A stretch of 50,280 nucleotides of DNA, taken from contig JBAZFF010000002.1 in NCBI GenBank assembly GCA_041653495.1, forward strand, positions 1 to 50,280. Direction: 5' to 3'. Shown piece by piece: positions 32,261-39,456 of the stretch. A program made the position numbers and the translations under genes. The first letter of the stretch is position 1, and each line of letters begins with the position of its first letter. This DNA is from JBAZFF01 sp041653495 (GTDB lineage Bacteria; Patescibacteriota; Minisyncoccia; Minisyncoccales; RBG-13-42-11). A model generated the notes under the pieces. That model was not told the DNA's origin, searched no databases, and worked only from the letters and a program-made list of their open reading frames with translations.

Positions 32261-32626
32261 GTGAAGATACTAGTTATTGACGACGACGAATATTCCCAGA
32301 AATTTTTTATTGACTTTATCGGGATTCTGGGAGGCGAAATACTGAACGCCTATACCTCGGAAGAAGCAGAGAGAATGCTTTTTTTGAACCCAGATGTCGC
32401 AGCCATTGTAATGGACGGCCATTTGGGGGAGAAGGAACAAAACACGGCTTCCCTTATCACTAGGATAAGAGAAAGCTACAAAGGCCCAATTTGGGGGAAT
32501 ACAGGGGATCGGGGCGTGATAGCTTTGTTAAAAGAGGCTGGGTGTGACGAAGTTTTCTTCAAAACTCCTGGTAAAGGGGAAAAGGGAATTCGCGATCAAT
32601 TAGATAGTTTCTTTACTCGAAAATAG
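32261..32626 (+). CDS. Orphan response-regulator receiver domain protein
   Basis: The 121-residue single-domain protein has the receiver acidic pocket VIDDDE, the phosphoacceptor Asp in IVMDGHL, a Thr in GNTGD and the conserved Lys in FFKTPG. No output domain follows, as in CheY/Spo0F-type relays. The GTG start is supported by a strong SD (AAAGGAGGT, 32246-32254). It has its own promoter and terminator, and I see no histidine kinase in the window. Confidence 0.85.
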   Translation: MKILVIDDDEYSQKFFIDFIGILGGEILNAYTSEEAERMLFLNPDVAAIVMDGHLGEKEQNTASLITRIRESYKGPIWGNTGDRGVIALLKEAGCDEVFFKTPGKGEKGIRDQLDSFFTRK

Positions 32627-32640
32627 TTTTTCAAGCAGAG

Positions 32641-32670
32641 AGCGCCACGATGTTTTTCATGGCGCTTTTT
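32641..32670 (+). terminator. Terminator of the receiver gene
   Basis: AGCGCCA pairs with TGGCGCT around a 12-nt loop, ending in a T-tract, 14 nt after the stop codon. Confidence 0.85.
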
Positions 32671-32690
32671 ACAAAACATTTTTATTCAGC

Positions 32691-32873
32691 ATGATAGAGA
32701 TTAGAAAGTTAGTCGACAAGATATTAAAAAGCATTAATAATCTGGCTTCAATTAACATAAATGAAGCCCACTTTTATATGATAACTTCGAGTTTGACCAG
32801 TCATTTTCTATTTGGTAGAAAGAATAATAGCTCAATCATATTCTCTCTGAGAGTTCAATCATTCTATAAATAA
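32691..32873 (+). CDS. Short hypothetical protein (60 aa), doubtful
   Basis: A 60-residue frame from ATG 32691 ends with TAA overlapping the next ATG (TAATG), which suggests translational coupling. The sequence is Asn/Ser/Ile-rich without a recognisable domain, and no SD precedes it. It may be a remnant or non-coding. Confidence 0.3.
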   Translation: MIEIRKLVDKILKSINNLASININEAHFYMITSSLTSHFLFGRKNNSSIIFSLRVQSFYK

Positions 32874-33205
32874 TGAAGAAAAATATTCAGAAAAACGATA
32901 AAGAGATCGCCATAATCCATTGGGAAGACTCTTGGACTCACGGCAATGTCCAATTGAGTGAGAAAGAATGGAAGAACAAAGGAATCGGATATGCGATTTC
33001 AGCTGGTCTTATCGTGGGGGAAGATGATAAACAGATTTCTATTGCAGCAGATTATTTCTATCCTCAGAATGTGGATGAGGGTTCCTTTCGGTCTGTGAAC
33101 TCTTTTCCTAAGAGTGGTATACACAAAATAGTAAGGATAAAGCTACCTGTTGAGATTGAGAAAGAGATGCTTAAGTATCTCTTGAGGCCTAAATCAAAGA
33201 AATAA
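32873..33205 (+). CDS. Phage-type small hypothetical protein
   Basis: The 110-residue soluble protein has the pattern IHWEDSW...GYAISAGLIVGEDDKQISIAADY...FPKSGIHKIVRIK. This resembles a family of small uncharacterised phage/prophage proteins with a W-x-D-S start, an (S/T)xGxL-x5-D core and a P-K-x2-I-x-K-I end. The assignment rests on my memory of that pattern. The start ATG overlaps the preceding stop. It may be a remnant of the element that carried the island. Confidence 0.55.
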   Translation: MKKNIQKNDKEIAIIHWEDSWTHGNVQLSEKEWKNKGIGYAISAGLIVGEDDKQISIAADYFYPQNVDEGSFRSVNSFPKSGIHKIVRIKLPVEIEKEMLKYLLRPKSKK

Positions 33206-33285
33206 TACATTTAAGGGCAGAACAAGAATACCGAAAAAAGCTCGGTGTTTCTCAAGATCGTTTTTCCAAAATAGCAAAAATAATT
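33193..33285 (+). pseudogene. Remnant of an XRE-type helix-turn-helix gene
   Basis: The frame is open from 33193 without a start codon. It encodes RAEQEYRKKLGVSQDRFSKIAK, typical of the second and third helices of XRE repressors (GxSQ), and runs in frame into the synthetase-like gene at 33286. It looks like the decayed end of an upstream regulator gene. Confidence 0.45.
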
Positions 33286-34404
33286 ATGAAAAATTTGGTT
33301 TTTGAAAATATCTTAAAAAATGCAGGGAATGATGCAAGCGAGTTTGTGAAAACAATTGGTAAAAATAGTTTGCGTCCGCCGCTATATAATGCAGAGAACT
33401 ATGTTGGAAATATGATAAGAGATAAGTATTTTGCTGCACTAGTAATTGTGCGCCATTATGTAAAATTGACGAGTGATACATACTGGTCAGAAATTGGTGC
33501 ATTTAATGTAGATCTTTTCATGTTGACACCAAGTGCTTCATCTCCAATGGGTCCAGGATCTGATTCTGAAGTGATAAGTATCCAATTTGGTAAATACCAC
33601 ACTAACCTCACTGACTCGTCGCAATTTGGTTTTGAGCCGCTCATGTTTCATCTCGATAAAGCATACTGTTATTTACCATCAATGCGAGGTGAGAATCCTG
33701 ATGCACGACACTTGAACCAATTTTTTCACTGCGAAGCAGAAATTGTTGGAACACTCAGTGAATTATTACCGTATGTCGAGGGTTATGTGCGGGCACTTGC
33801 TAGGACATTTATGGCACTCGCACCAATCATAGAACTCATGAGCATTGATTTCTCAAGAACAGAACAGGCACTGCAAAGTATTATCAATGCTAAGAGTTTC
33901 AATAAAAAGACTTTCGACGAAGTATATCCGTGGCTGCAAGAAAATTCTTCATTCTATTCGGTAAGTGACTTTGGAAGAAACATTACCAATAATGGCGAGG
34001 TTGCACTTGTCCGAGCGATGGGAGATGGTTTGCCGATGTGGCTCTGTAACTACGACCGAGACACTGTTGCCTTTTATCAAAAACCAAATCCTGGAAACGC
34101 AAACTCTGCTATAAATGCAGACTTGTTATTTGCACCAATTGTCGAAGGTGGTTTTGGCGGAGAAATTGTGGGCTCTGGACAACGACAGGATAACTCTGAA
34201 GAAATTACCGAATCTCTCAAAAGACAAAAAGTCGATGGAGGGCCTTATGAGTGGTACAGCAATCTTCGTAAACAACCGAGCTATAAAACAACATCTGGTT
34301 TCGGATTGGGGATAGAAAGATTTATCGCTTGGGCACTTGGATATTCTGATATTAAAGACGTCATTCATTATCCACGGCTTAAAAATATTAAGACACTACC
34401 ATAA
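33286..34404 (+). CDS. AsnRS/AspRS-like class II synthetase core without anticodon domain
   Basis: The 372-residue protein has class II synthetase motif 2 (PSMRGENPDARHLNQFFHCEAE, Arg134, Glu136, RH 141-142) and motif 3 (GFGLGIERFIAW, Arg345) ending in DVIHYPR as in AsnRS. The N-terminal OB anticodon-binding domain is missing; only about 50 residues precede the core. Relatives with this layout are the archaeal asparagine synthetases (AsnA-like) and tRNA-independent aminoacyl ligases. I infer that it activates an amino acid, perhaps Asp, as adenylate for a small molecule or for asparagine. It is the first gene of a four-gene operon with 2, 1 and 10 nt spacing. Confidence 0.75.
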   Translation: MKNLVFENILKNAGNDASEFVKTIGKNSLRPPLYNAENYVGNMIRDKYFAALVIVRHYVKLTSDTYWSEIGAFNVDLFMLTPSASSPMGPGSDSEVISIQFGKYHTNLTDSSQFGFEPLMFHLDKAYCYLPSMRGENPDARHLNQFFHCEAEIVGTLSELLPYVEGYVRALARTFMALAPIIELMSIDFSRTEQALQSIINAKSFNKKTFDEVYPWLQENSSFYSVSDFGRNITNNGEVALVRAMGDGLPMWLCNYDRDTVAFYQKPNPGNANSAINADLLFAPIVEGGFGGEIVGSGQRQDNSEEITESLKRQKVDGGPYEWYSNLRKQPSYKTTSGFGLGIERFIAWALGYSDIKDVIHYPRLKNIKTLP

Positions 34405-34406
34405 TT

Positions 34407-35249
34407 GTGCAAAAAGAAATTTTCGATTCATTTTTTAATTCATATGCAAAAACCGTTGATAAAGCTGCTGACATTAGTGCCTTTTGGCGACTGTCAGACG
34501 AAATTATAACTGAGATAGTCAGACGCGAAATTGCGCCGTATTGTAAAGATTCATCGCTTACCATGGATGCTGGTGGGGGTACGGGAAGGTGGGCAATAAA
34601 ACTAAGTGAGGTTTTGAAAGGGAAACTTGTTGTATTCGATCGTTCGGAAGATATGCTTGCGAAAGCATCAGAAAACATCAGTAAGAGCAACGTATCCGAT
34701 CGTATTAATATATCAGAGGGAGACCTAACTCAGATAGATAATTTCACAGACAATAGCGTTGATAATATCGTGAGTATTTATAGTCCTCTCAGTTTTATTT
34801 ATGATCAAGATAAGGTGGCGAAAGAACTATTCCGTATTCTGAAGCCAGGAAGCCGCATTCTTTTAATGAGTCACGGTTACCATAATGCATTGGCTTCTAA
34901 AATAAATAGCTATCGAGCTGGCGCAAAAGAGTTACAAAAACTTGCAAACGAACAGAGAGTGAAATGGGCTCCGCATGTCCCGGAGTTAGTAACTCATTCA
35001 AAAGAATCCATAGAAAAACTTTTTTCCGATGTAGGGTTTCGTATACAGAAAACGTATGGCGTACCTGTGTTTGTTCAGCCTGGTCCAGAAGACTTTGATC
35101 CAGAAAACGAAAAGAAAAGTGCAGTGAGTGAGTATCTTGAGAATCCTGATATTTTCAAATTAGTATTTGAAATCGAAATGAGATTTAATGCTGGAGAGAC
35201 AGTGGCAAATCGAGGTATGAACATGTTCATGCTTGCAGAAAAGAAATAA
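34407..35249 (+). CDS. SAM-dependent class I methyltransferase
   Basis: The 280-residue protein starts at GTG 34407, 2 nt after the synthetase-like gene. It has SAM-binding motif I DAGGGTGRWA (54-63), the acidic VVFDRSEDML, EGDLTQI, and a post-motif LFRILKPGSRILLMSHGYHN. It belongs to the Methyltransf_11/25 type. The substrate is unknown; genomic context suggests the product of the neighbouring synthetase-like enzyme. Confidence 0.85.
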   Translation: MQKEIFDSFFNSYAKTVDKAADISAFWRLSDEIITEIVRREIAPYCKDSSLTMDAGGGTGRWAIKLSEVLKGKLVVFDRSEDMLAKASENISKSNVSDRINISEGDLTQIDNFTDNSVDNIVSIYSPLSFIYDQDKVAKELFRILKPGSRILLMSHGYHNALASKINSYRAGAKELQKLANEQRVKWAPHVPELVTHSKESIEKLFSDVGFRIQKTYGVPVFVQPGPEDFDPENEKKSAVSEYLENPDIFKLVFEIEMRFNAGETVANRGMNMFMLAEKK

Positions 35250-35250
35250 T

Positions 35251-36132
35251 ATGAAAACGAATGAACTTGTAGAACAATATCCTTGGCTTGCGAAGATAAA
35301 CACCGTTGAAGATTACCTTCCGCCAGAATATTACCAACATCTGCTAAAACCATATACCTTTGGAGGAGTGTCAGATCTCTTATTACTTGAAAAGTTTTTA
35401 TACAATAAAAAACCTTCAAAAGTACTGGAATTAGGTTGTGGTAGTGGCAGAGCTTCAGGCACTGCGGTTTCGACAATACCTACCGCAGATTACACTTTTT
35501 CAGATCTCAGCAAGAGGATGCTCAAAGCGGCAAGGAAACGCTTGCCAAAAAATTCATCTTTTATTGTTTCTGACGCGGTCGAATATATGGAAAATACTAA
35601 GAACATTTACGACCTTGTATATACACTCTGGAGTTTTTCGCATTCGACGCATCAACATATTCATCGTTTAGGCATAAAAAAAGCAGGAGATTATATTTCT
35701 TCTGTTATTAAAAAGTTTATTCGGAAGAATATTGTCAAAAAGGGATCATTCTTTCTAATGCATTTTGACTCACTCTCGCAAGAGCAAAGTATCTTAATGA
35801 GACAATGGAAGCGAGTATTTCCTGTTTTTGCAAATATCGAAGAACAAAGTCCTTCAAAGCAAATTATAGACAAGACTTTATTGGAACTTGATACGAAAGG
35901 AGAAATAACGCTATCAATCAATCACTTACAAGGTGACGCAATTCATTATAAGTCAGAAGACGAGGTGTTAGAGACATTTATGAATTTCCATCTTGAGACT
36001 TATTTCAACAATCTACCACTTACTGAAAGTGTTATTGACGATATAAAGGAACAAATTTCAAAATATCGTAATAAAGACGGCTCTTATGACATTACTCCAG
36101 GGTGTTACGTTTATTCCTTTATAAAAAACTAG
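35251..36132 (+). CDS. Second SAM-dependent methyltransferase
   Basis: The ATG at 35251 lies 1 nt after the previous stop and gives 293 residues; an in-frame extension to 35233 is rejected. Motif I is LELGCGSGRASG (59-70), followed by YTFSDLSKRMLKAA and VYTLWSFSHSTHQ. The C-terminal half is longer than in the first methyltransferase and has no recognised domain. It is not a close copy of the first, so two methylation steps, or two substrates, are likely. Confidence 0.82.
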   Translation: MKTNELVEQYPWLAKINTVEDYLPPEYYQHLLKPYTFGGVSDLLLLEKFLYNKKPSKVLELGCGSGRASGTAVSTIPTADYTFSDLSKRMLKAARKRLPKNSSFIVSDAVEYMENTKNIYDLVYTLWSFSHSTHQHIHRLGIKKAGDYISSVIKKFIRKNIVKKGSFFLMHFDSLSQEQSILMRQWKRVFPVFANIEEQSPSKQIIDKTLLELDTKGEITLSINHLQGDAIHYKSEDEVLETFMNFHLETYFNNLPLTESVIDDIKEQISKYRNKDGSYDITPGCYVYSFIKN

Positions 36133-36142
36133 CAAGCTTACT

Positions 36143-37174
36143 ATGAAAAAACTTCAAAAATTACAAAAAGGAGATAGAGTAGCAGTGCTGTCGCCATCGT
36201 TTGCGGCTCCTGCCATCTTTCCAAAAATATTCGAATTAGGGCTCCAGAGAATTCGAGACGAGTTCGGATTGGAGCCAGTGGAATATCCGACAACGAGAAA
36301 GTTAAACGCAAGCGCCGAGGAGCGTGCTTGCGATCTTATTGCTGCATTTTCTGATCCAGAAATAAAGGCCGTAATTGCAAGTACTGGCGGAGATGACCAA
36401 GTGACCTATATTCACAAAATGTCTCCAAAAGTATTTCTAAAAAATCCTAAGCCGTTTTTGGGCTACAGTGACAATTCACACCTCTGTAGCTTCTTATTCC
36501 GGCATGGAATTCCTTCTTTTTATGGAGCATGTGTTATGACGCAGTTCGCGATGCAGGGAGAAATGGATAAATACACAGTGGAAAATATTCATCACGCCCT
36601 ATTTGATTCGGGTGAATATGAAATCACCGCATCAGACGAATATAATGAAATTGGTCTAAATTGGAAAGATGAGACGCTTCTTACAACAAAACGAACCTAT
36701 GAGAAAAACATGGGATGGGTATGGGATGCTCCAATGGATGGTGAGGGTATTTTATGGGGTGGGTGCCTGGAATCAATAGATGACATGTTGCGCAACAATG
36801 TCCCAATCCCAAGTCTCAAAAAATTTGAAAACATTGTTCTTATGCTTGAAACATCGGAAGAAATACCATCGCATGGATATGTGCGGCGAGTAATCCGTGC
36901 TTTGGGTGAAAGGGGGGTGTTACTCAATATTCAAGGTATATTAGTGGGAAAACCAAAAGCCTGGGAATTTGACAAACCATTTACCAAAGAAGAGCGGATG
37001 ACGTATACGAAGGGACAACAGGAGGCGATTATTGAAACTGTACGTATATATAACCAGATTGTTCCCATCATTCAAAATATAAACTTCGGTCATACCGATC
37101 CGCAGGTGCCGATGCCGTATGGAGGAAAATTGCGAATTGAATCAGGTAGTCAAAAAATATTTGCTTCTTTTTAG
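36143..37174 (+). CDS. S66 family serine peptidase, MccF-like
   Basis: The 343-residue protein matches LD-carboxypeptidase/MccF: DRVAVLSPSFAAP at the start, nucleophile Ser109 in GYSDNS, Glu210 in GGCLES and His317 in GHTDPQ. This Ser-Glu-His triad has the spacing of MccF rather than LdcA. MccF cleaves the amide between an amino acid and AMP in processed microcin C and thereby gives self-immunity. Next to an Asn/Asp synthetase-like enzyme this suggests immunity or processing of an acyl-adenylate-like compound. A murein LD-carboxypeptidase is the main alternative. Confidence 0.82.
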   Translation: MKKLQKLQKGDRVAVLSPSFAAPAIFPKIFELGLQRIRDEFGLEPVEYPTTRKLNASAEERACDLIAAFSDPEIKAVIASTGGDDQVTYIHKMSPKVFLKNPKPFLGYSDNSHLCSFLFRHGIPSFYGACVMTQFAMQGEMDKYTVENIHHALFDSGEYEITASDEYNEIGLNWKDETLLTTKRTYEKNMGWVWDAPMDGEGILWGGCLESIDDMLRNNVPIPSLKKFENIVLMLETSEEIPSHGYVRRVIRALGERGVLLNIQGILVGKPKAWEFDKPFTKEERMTYTKGQQEAIIETVRIYNQIVPIIQNINFGHTDPQVPMPYGGKLRIESGSQKIFASF

Positions 37175-37179
37175 GAAAA

Positions 37180-37203
37180 ACACGAGGCGTGCCCTCGTGT
37201 TTT
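37180..37203. terminator. Island operon terminator
   Basis: ACACGAGG pairs with CCTCGTGT around a 5-nt loop, followed by TTT-AATTT. It lies between the convergent MccF-like and HisRS-like genes and probably ends the plus-strand operon. Confidence 0.85.
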
Positions 37204-37224
37204 AATTTCGGTTATTTCCACTTA

Positions 37225-38379
37225 TTATGGCTGGCTGCAGAACAATCTCTGCAACAGTTCCCCGCCAATCACAGACGCGACCATAACCTCTTTTCTGTTG
37301 TTAAGTAGCTTTGCTGCCCAGTCCATTGCGCCACCATCCGAAAGCTGAATCATGTCACCTTTTTGGTTGCTGGCGAATATGTGGAAGCAGAGATGCAGAT
37401 AATAGCCAAGCCCCGCTTTTCTATTGAAATCAAAGCAGAACCGAACTTGTGGATACATCTCGCGAAGAGGAGCCATGAGACGGTGTTCCGTGTTGGTATA
37501 ATATTCCTTATGATTGGCGATACCAATCCCTTCAAATATGGACGAACATAAATCATCAGCGCATTCAACTTCTTTCGGAAAAGGAACACGATACTTCTCA
37601 AAGAGATCAAATTCATCATTGAGTGAGTTCCGTATTATTTCTTCACGAGGAAGTTTTTGTGCCGCTATTAGCTGTTCGAGGAATCGAATATCTGAGACTT
37701 TGACAGTGATATTGCGTGATTTATAGCCTTCTTTATGTAAGGCAGATATCACATCCAGCAACATTTTTATGTGCATTCGCATTGTTGCAGTCGCGAATCT
37801 CTCGTCCGATGAGGTTTGTAGTCCACCTGAACATAGAGCGAATATATAGAAATGTTGCATGTAGCCTTTATCCTTATCGAATGGCTGGAGTCGCAACACA
37901 CGCCCCGCAGTGCTCAGATGTACCGCGCTACAGTCCCCCTTAGAAGTTTTTTGTTTTCTTCGAAGCGAGCATTCCAGCGCCAATTGATTGGTGAAAGCAC
38001 CGACAACCTCCGAATCATTTATAGTAGAGAGAACATTGTTTTGGCTAACACTACTTAGCACAGAGTTGAGACCAAGTGGTGCTATGGGAGAAGTCTGTAC
38101 TGATTCGAATACAGGCCGCACTGTTTCGTGGAAAATCAAAGCATTCTGAAGGAGTTTGTCCTGAGCAATTGGACCGATTCCGAGAAACTCTTGCCTTCTC
38201 TCGTATTCCCGCAGTAATTCGGTAGGTTTTCTGGCCTTCGCTCGATTTTTGAATGCATGGATTAGGATAGGTTTCAGACGACGCATCGGTGTCGTTGACA
38301 GAATCTCAAGAAGGTTGGGCACACCAAGCTCCTTGGAGATACTTTGAAGCATTTTTTCTTCCGAACTCTTAGGATCCAT
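37225..38379 (-). CDS. Divergent HisRS/HisZ-like class II synthetase paralogue
   Basis: The start at 38379 (MDPKSS) is set by the SD AAAGGAGGTAAG and gives 384 residues. The order of landmarks follows HisRS: a motif-2-like segment GRVLRLQPFDKDKGYMQHF, a helix with VKVSDIRFLEQLI, FDFNRKAGLGYY (HisRS RGLDYY), DGGAMDWAAKLL (GGRYDxL), and SVIGGELLQRL in place of motif 3 GLERL. Key ATP- and histidine-binding residues are changed and no anticodon domain is evident, so it may be a pseudo-synthetase with regulatory or small-molecule function. The homology is remote. It is convergent with the island operon. Confidence 0.5.
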   Translation of the reverse strand: MDPKSSEEKMLQSISKELGVPNLLEILSTTPMRRLKPILIHAFKNRAKARKPTELLREYERRQEFLGIGPIAQDKLLQNALIFHETVRPVFESVQTSPIAPLGLNSVLSSVSQNNVLSTINDSEVVGAFTNQLALECSLRRKQKTSKGDCSAVHLSTAGRVLRLQPFDKDKGYMQHFYIFALCSGGLQTSSDERFATATMRMHIKMLLDVISALHKEGYKSRNITVKVSDIRFLEQLIAAQKLPREEIIRNSLNDEFDLFEKYRVPFPKEVECADDLCSSIFEGIGIANHKEYYTNTEHRLMAPLREMYPQVRFCFDFNRKAGLGYYLHLCFHIFASNQKGDMIQLSDGGAMDWAAKLLNNRKEVMVASVIGGELLQRLFCSQP

Positions 38380-38492
38380 CCTTACCTCCTTTTTTAGTAT
38401 TAAAGAACTGGGCCTCAAAGACCACCTTGAAGATAATATGATTATACTATAATCACGCTTTATTGTATAGAGTAGGCTAATTTTGTCCGGGG

Positions 38493-38576
38493 GAGCTCTG
38501 CGGGAGAGAGAAAGACTCGTACTTTATTAGCGACACCATCATACTGGAGAGTCTTATGAAATTTCGCAGGGAACTC
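38493..38576 (+). other. Nested inverted repeats in the intergenic region
   Basis: The 323-bp gap between the HisRS-like and nuclease genes (38380-38702) has no convincing gene. It holds nested complementary segments CTGCG (38498-38502)/CGCAG (38565-38569) and AGACTCGTA (38513-38521)/TAC-tgga-GAGTCT (38542-38554), which could form one RNA stem on either strand. Function unknown. Confidence 0.3.
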
Positions 38577-38636
38577 TAATTGCAGGAACCTATTCAAAGG
38601 GCAGGGGGTTAGGAAAATCGTCTTTTATTCCCGCCA

Positions 38637-38664
38637 ATCAACTTTTAAAAGTTGATTTTATTTT
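38637..38664 (+). terminator. Palindromic terminator-like hairpin
   Basis: A perfect 20-bp palindrome (ATCAACTTTT/AAAAGTTGAT) is followed by TTTATTTT. It isolates the next gene from the island; the T-tract overlaps the -35 region of the following promoter. Confidence 0.6.
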
Positions 38665-38690
38665 GCAAAATTATTTCGTTCTGGTACATT
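38663..38690 (+). promoter_or_regulatory. Promoter of the PD-(D/E)XK nuclease gene
   Basis: TTGCAA (38663-38668), 16 bp, TACATT (38685-38690) with TGG in front (extended -10), 12 nt before the ATG. Confidence 0.55.
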
Positions 38691-38702
38691 TAGCTATAGA
38701 CT

Positions 38703-39452
38703 ATGTCAAAATATTACACGCCCCAAAGGCAGAGAGGGATATATGATCCTCGATATGAATTCAAAATATCCCGCTCAAAGATAGACTTGTTCATTGATTG
38801 TCCGAGATGCTTTTATATTGATCTAAAATACGGAATCGCCCGCCCTCCCGGGTTCCCGTTCTCTTTAAACAACGCAGTGGACACTTTATTGAAAAAAGAA
38901 TTTGATTTTCACAGGGCGAACGGCACGAATCATCCGCTAATTGAGAAATACGGAATAGACGCCCGCCCGGCTCTCCATAAGAATCTGGAGCAGTGGAGAA
39001 ATACGTTTACGGGAGTGCAGTATTTGCACAAGCCAACCAACTTTTTAGTTTTCGGAGCCATAGATGACTTATGGCAGGATTCCAAAGGGAACTATATAGT
39101 AGTGGACTACAAGGCTACTTCCAAGAACGGAGAGATAAAAGAACTGAACGAAGAATGGCATAAGGGATATAAAAGGCAGATGGAAATATACCAGTGGCTG
39201 TTGAGGCAGAACGGCTGCCAAGTCTCAGATACGGGATATTTCGTTTATTGCAACGGGAAGTCCGACTTGAATGCTTTTGACGCAAAACTTGAATTTGATA
39301 TAACCTTGATCCCCTATAAGGGGGATGATTCGTGGGTCGAGAAGACTATTTTAGACATACATAAGTGTTTGAATTCAGACGCAATCCCAGAAGGGAACCC
39401 GGATTGCGATTACTGCAGATATATTCAAACTCTTAATTCCAAGGTAAAGTAA
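38703..39452 (+). CDS. PD-(D/E)XK nuclease superfamily protein (RecB/Cas4-like)
   Basis: The 249-residue protein has the RecB-family layout: SRSKIDLFIDCPRCFYIDLKYG at the N-terminus, catalytic Asp in FGAIDDLW, VVDYKAT with the D-x-K pair, and QMEIYQWLL. Cysteines CPRC and CDYC at the two ends could hold an iron-sulfur cluster as in Cas4/AddB. There is no cas gene or CRISPR array nearby, so a repair or DNA-processing role is more likely. It precedes the lipid-synthesis fusion by 4 nt. Confidence 0.85.
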   Translation: MSKYYTPQRQRGIYDPRYEFKISRSKIDLFIDCPRCFYIDLKYGIARPPGFPFSLNNAVDTLLKKEFDFHRANGTNHPLIEKYGIDARPALHKNLEQWRNTFTGVQYLHKPTNFLVFGAIDDLWQDSKGNYIVVDYKATSKNGEIKELNEEWHKGYKRQMEIYQWLLRQNGCQVSDTGYFVYCNGKSDLNAFDAKLEFDITLIPYKGDDSWVEKTILDIHKCLNSDAIPEGNPDCDYCRYIQTLNSKVK

Positions 39453-39456
39453 TATA

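Larger units (their letters stand above)
32691..38379. other. Accessory island with foreign codon use
   Basis: From the end of the receiver unit to 38.4 kb the genes differ from the core in codon choice. CGT, CGC and CGA arginine codons are common (runs such as CGT-CGT in the HisRS-like gene), whereas the flanking core genes use AGA/AGG almost only. The left side lies close to tRNA-Ala, a common integration site, but I found no direct repeat of the tRNA 3' end and no integrase. Gene content (phage-like protein, HTH remnant, synthetase-like, methyltransferases, MccF-like) is not housekeeping. Confidence 0.6.

Noticed and set aside
32113..38400. Site-specific integration of the island into tRNA-Ala
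   Set aside because: I found no direct repeat of the tRNA 3' end near 38.4-38.7 kb and no integrase; only proximity supports it.
38380..38702. T-box riboswitch upstream of the HisRS-like gene
   Set aside because: The conserved T-box sequence (AGGGTGGNACCGCG) is absent on the minus strand.
38703..39452. Cas4 as identity of the PD-(D/E)XK protein
   Set aside because: The fold and Cys pairs fit Cas4, but there is no CRISPR array and no other cas gene in the window; a general RecB-like nuclease is the safer call.
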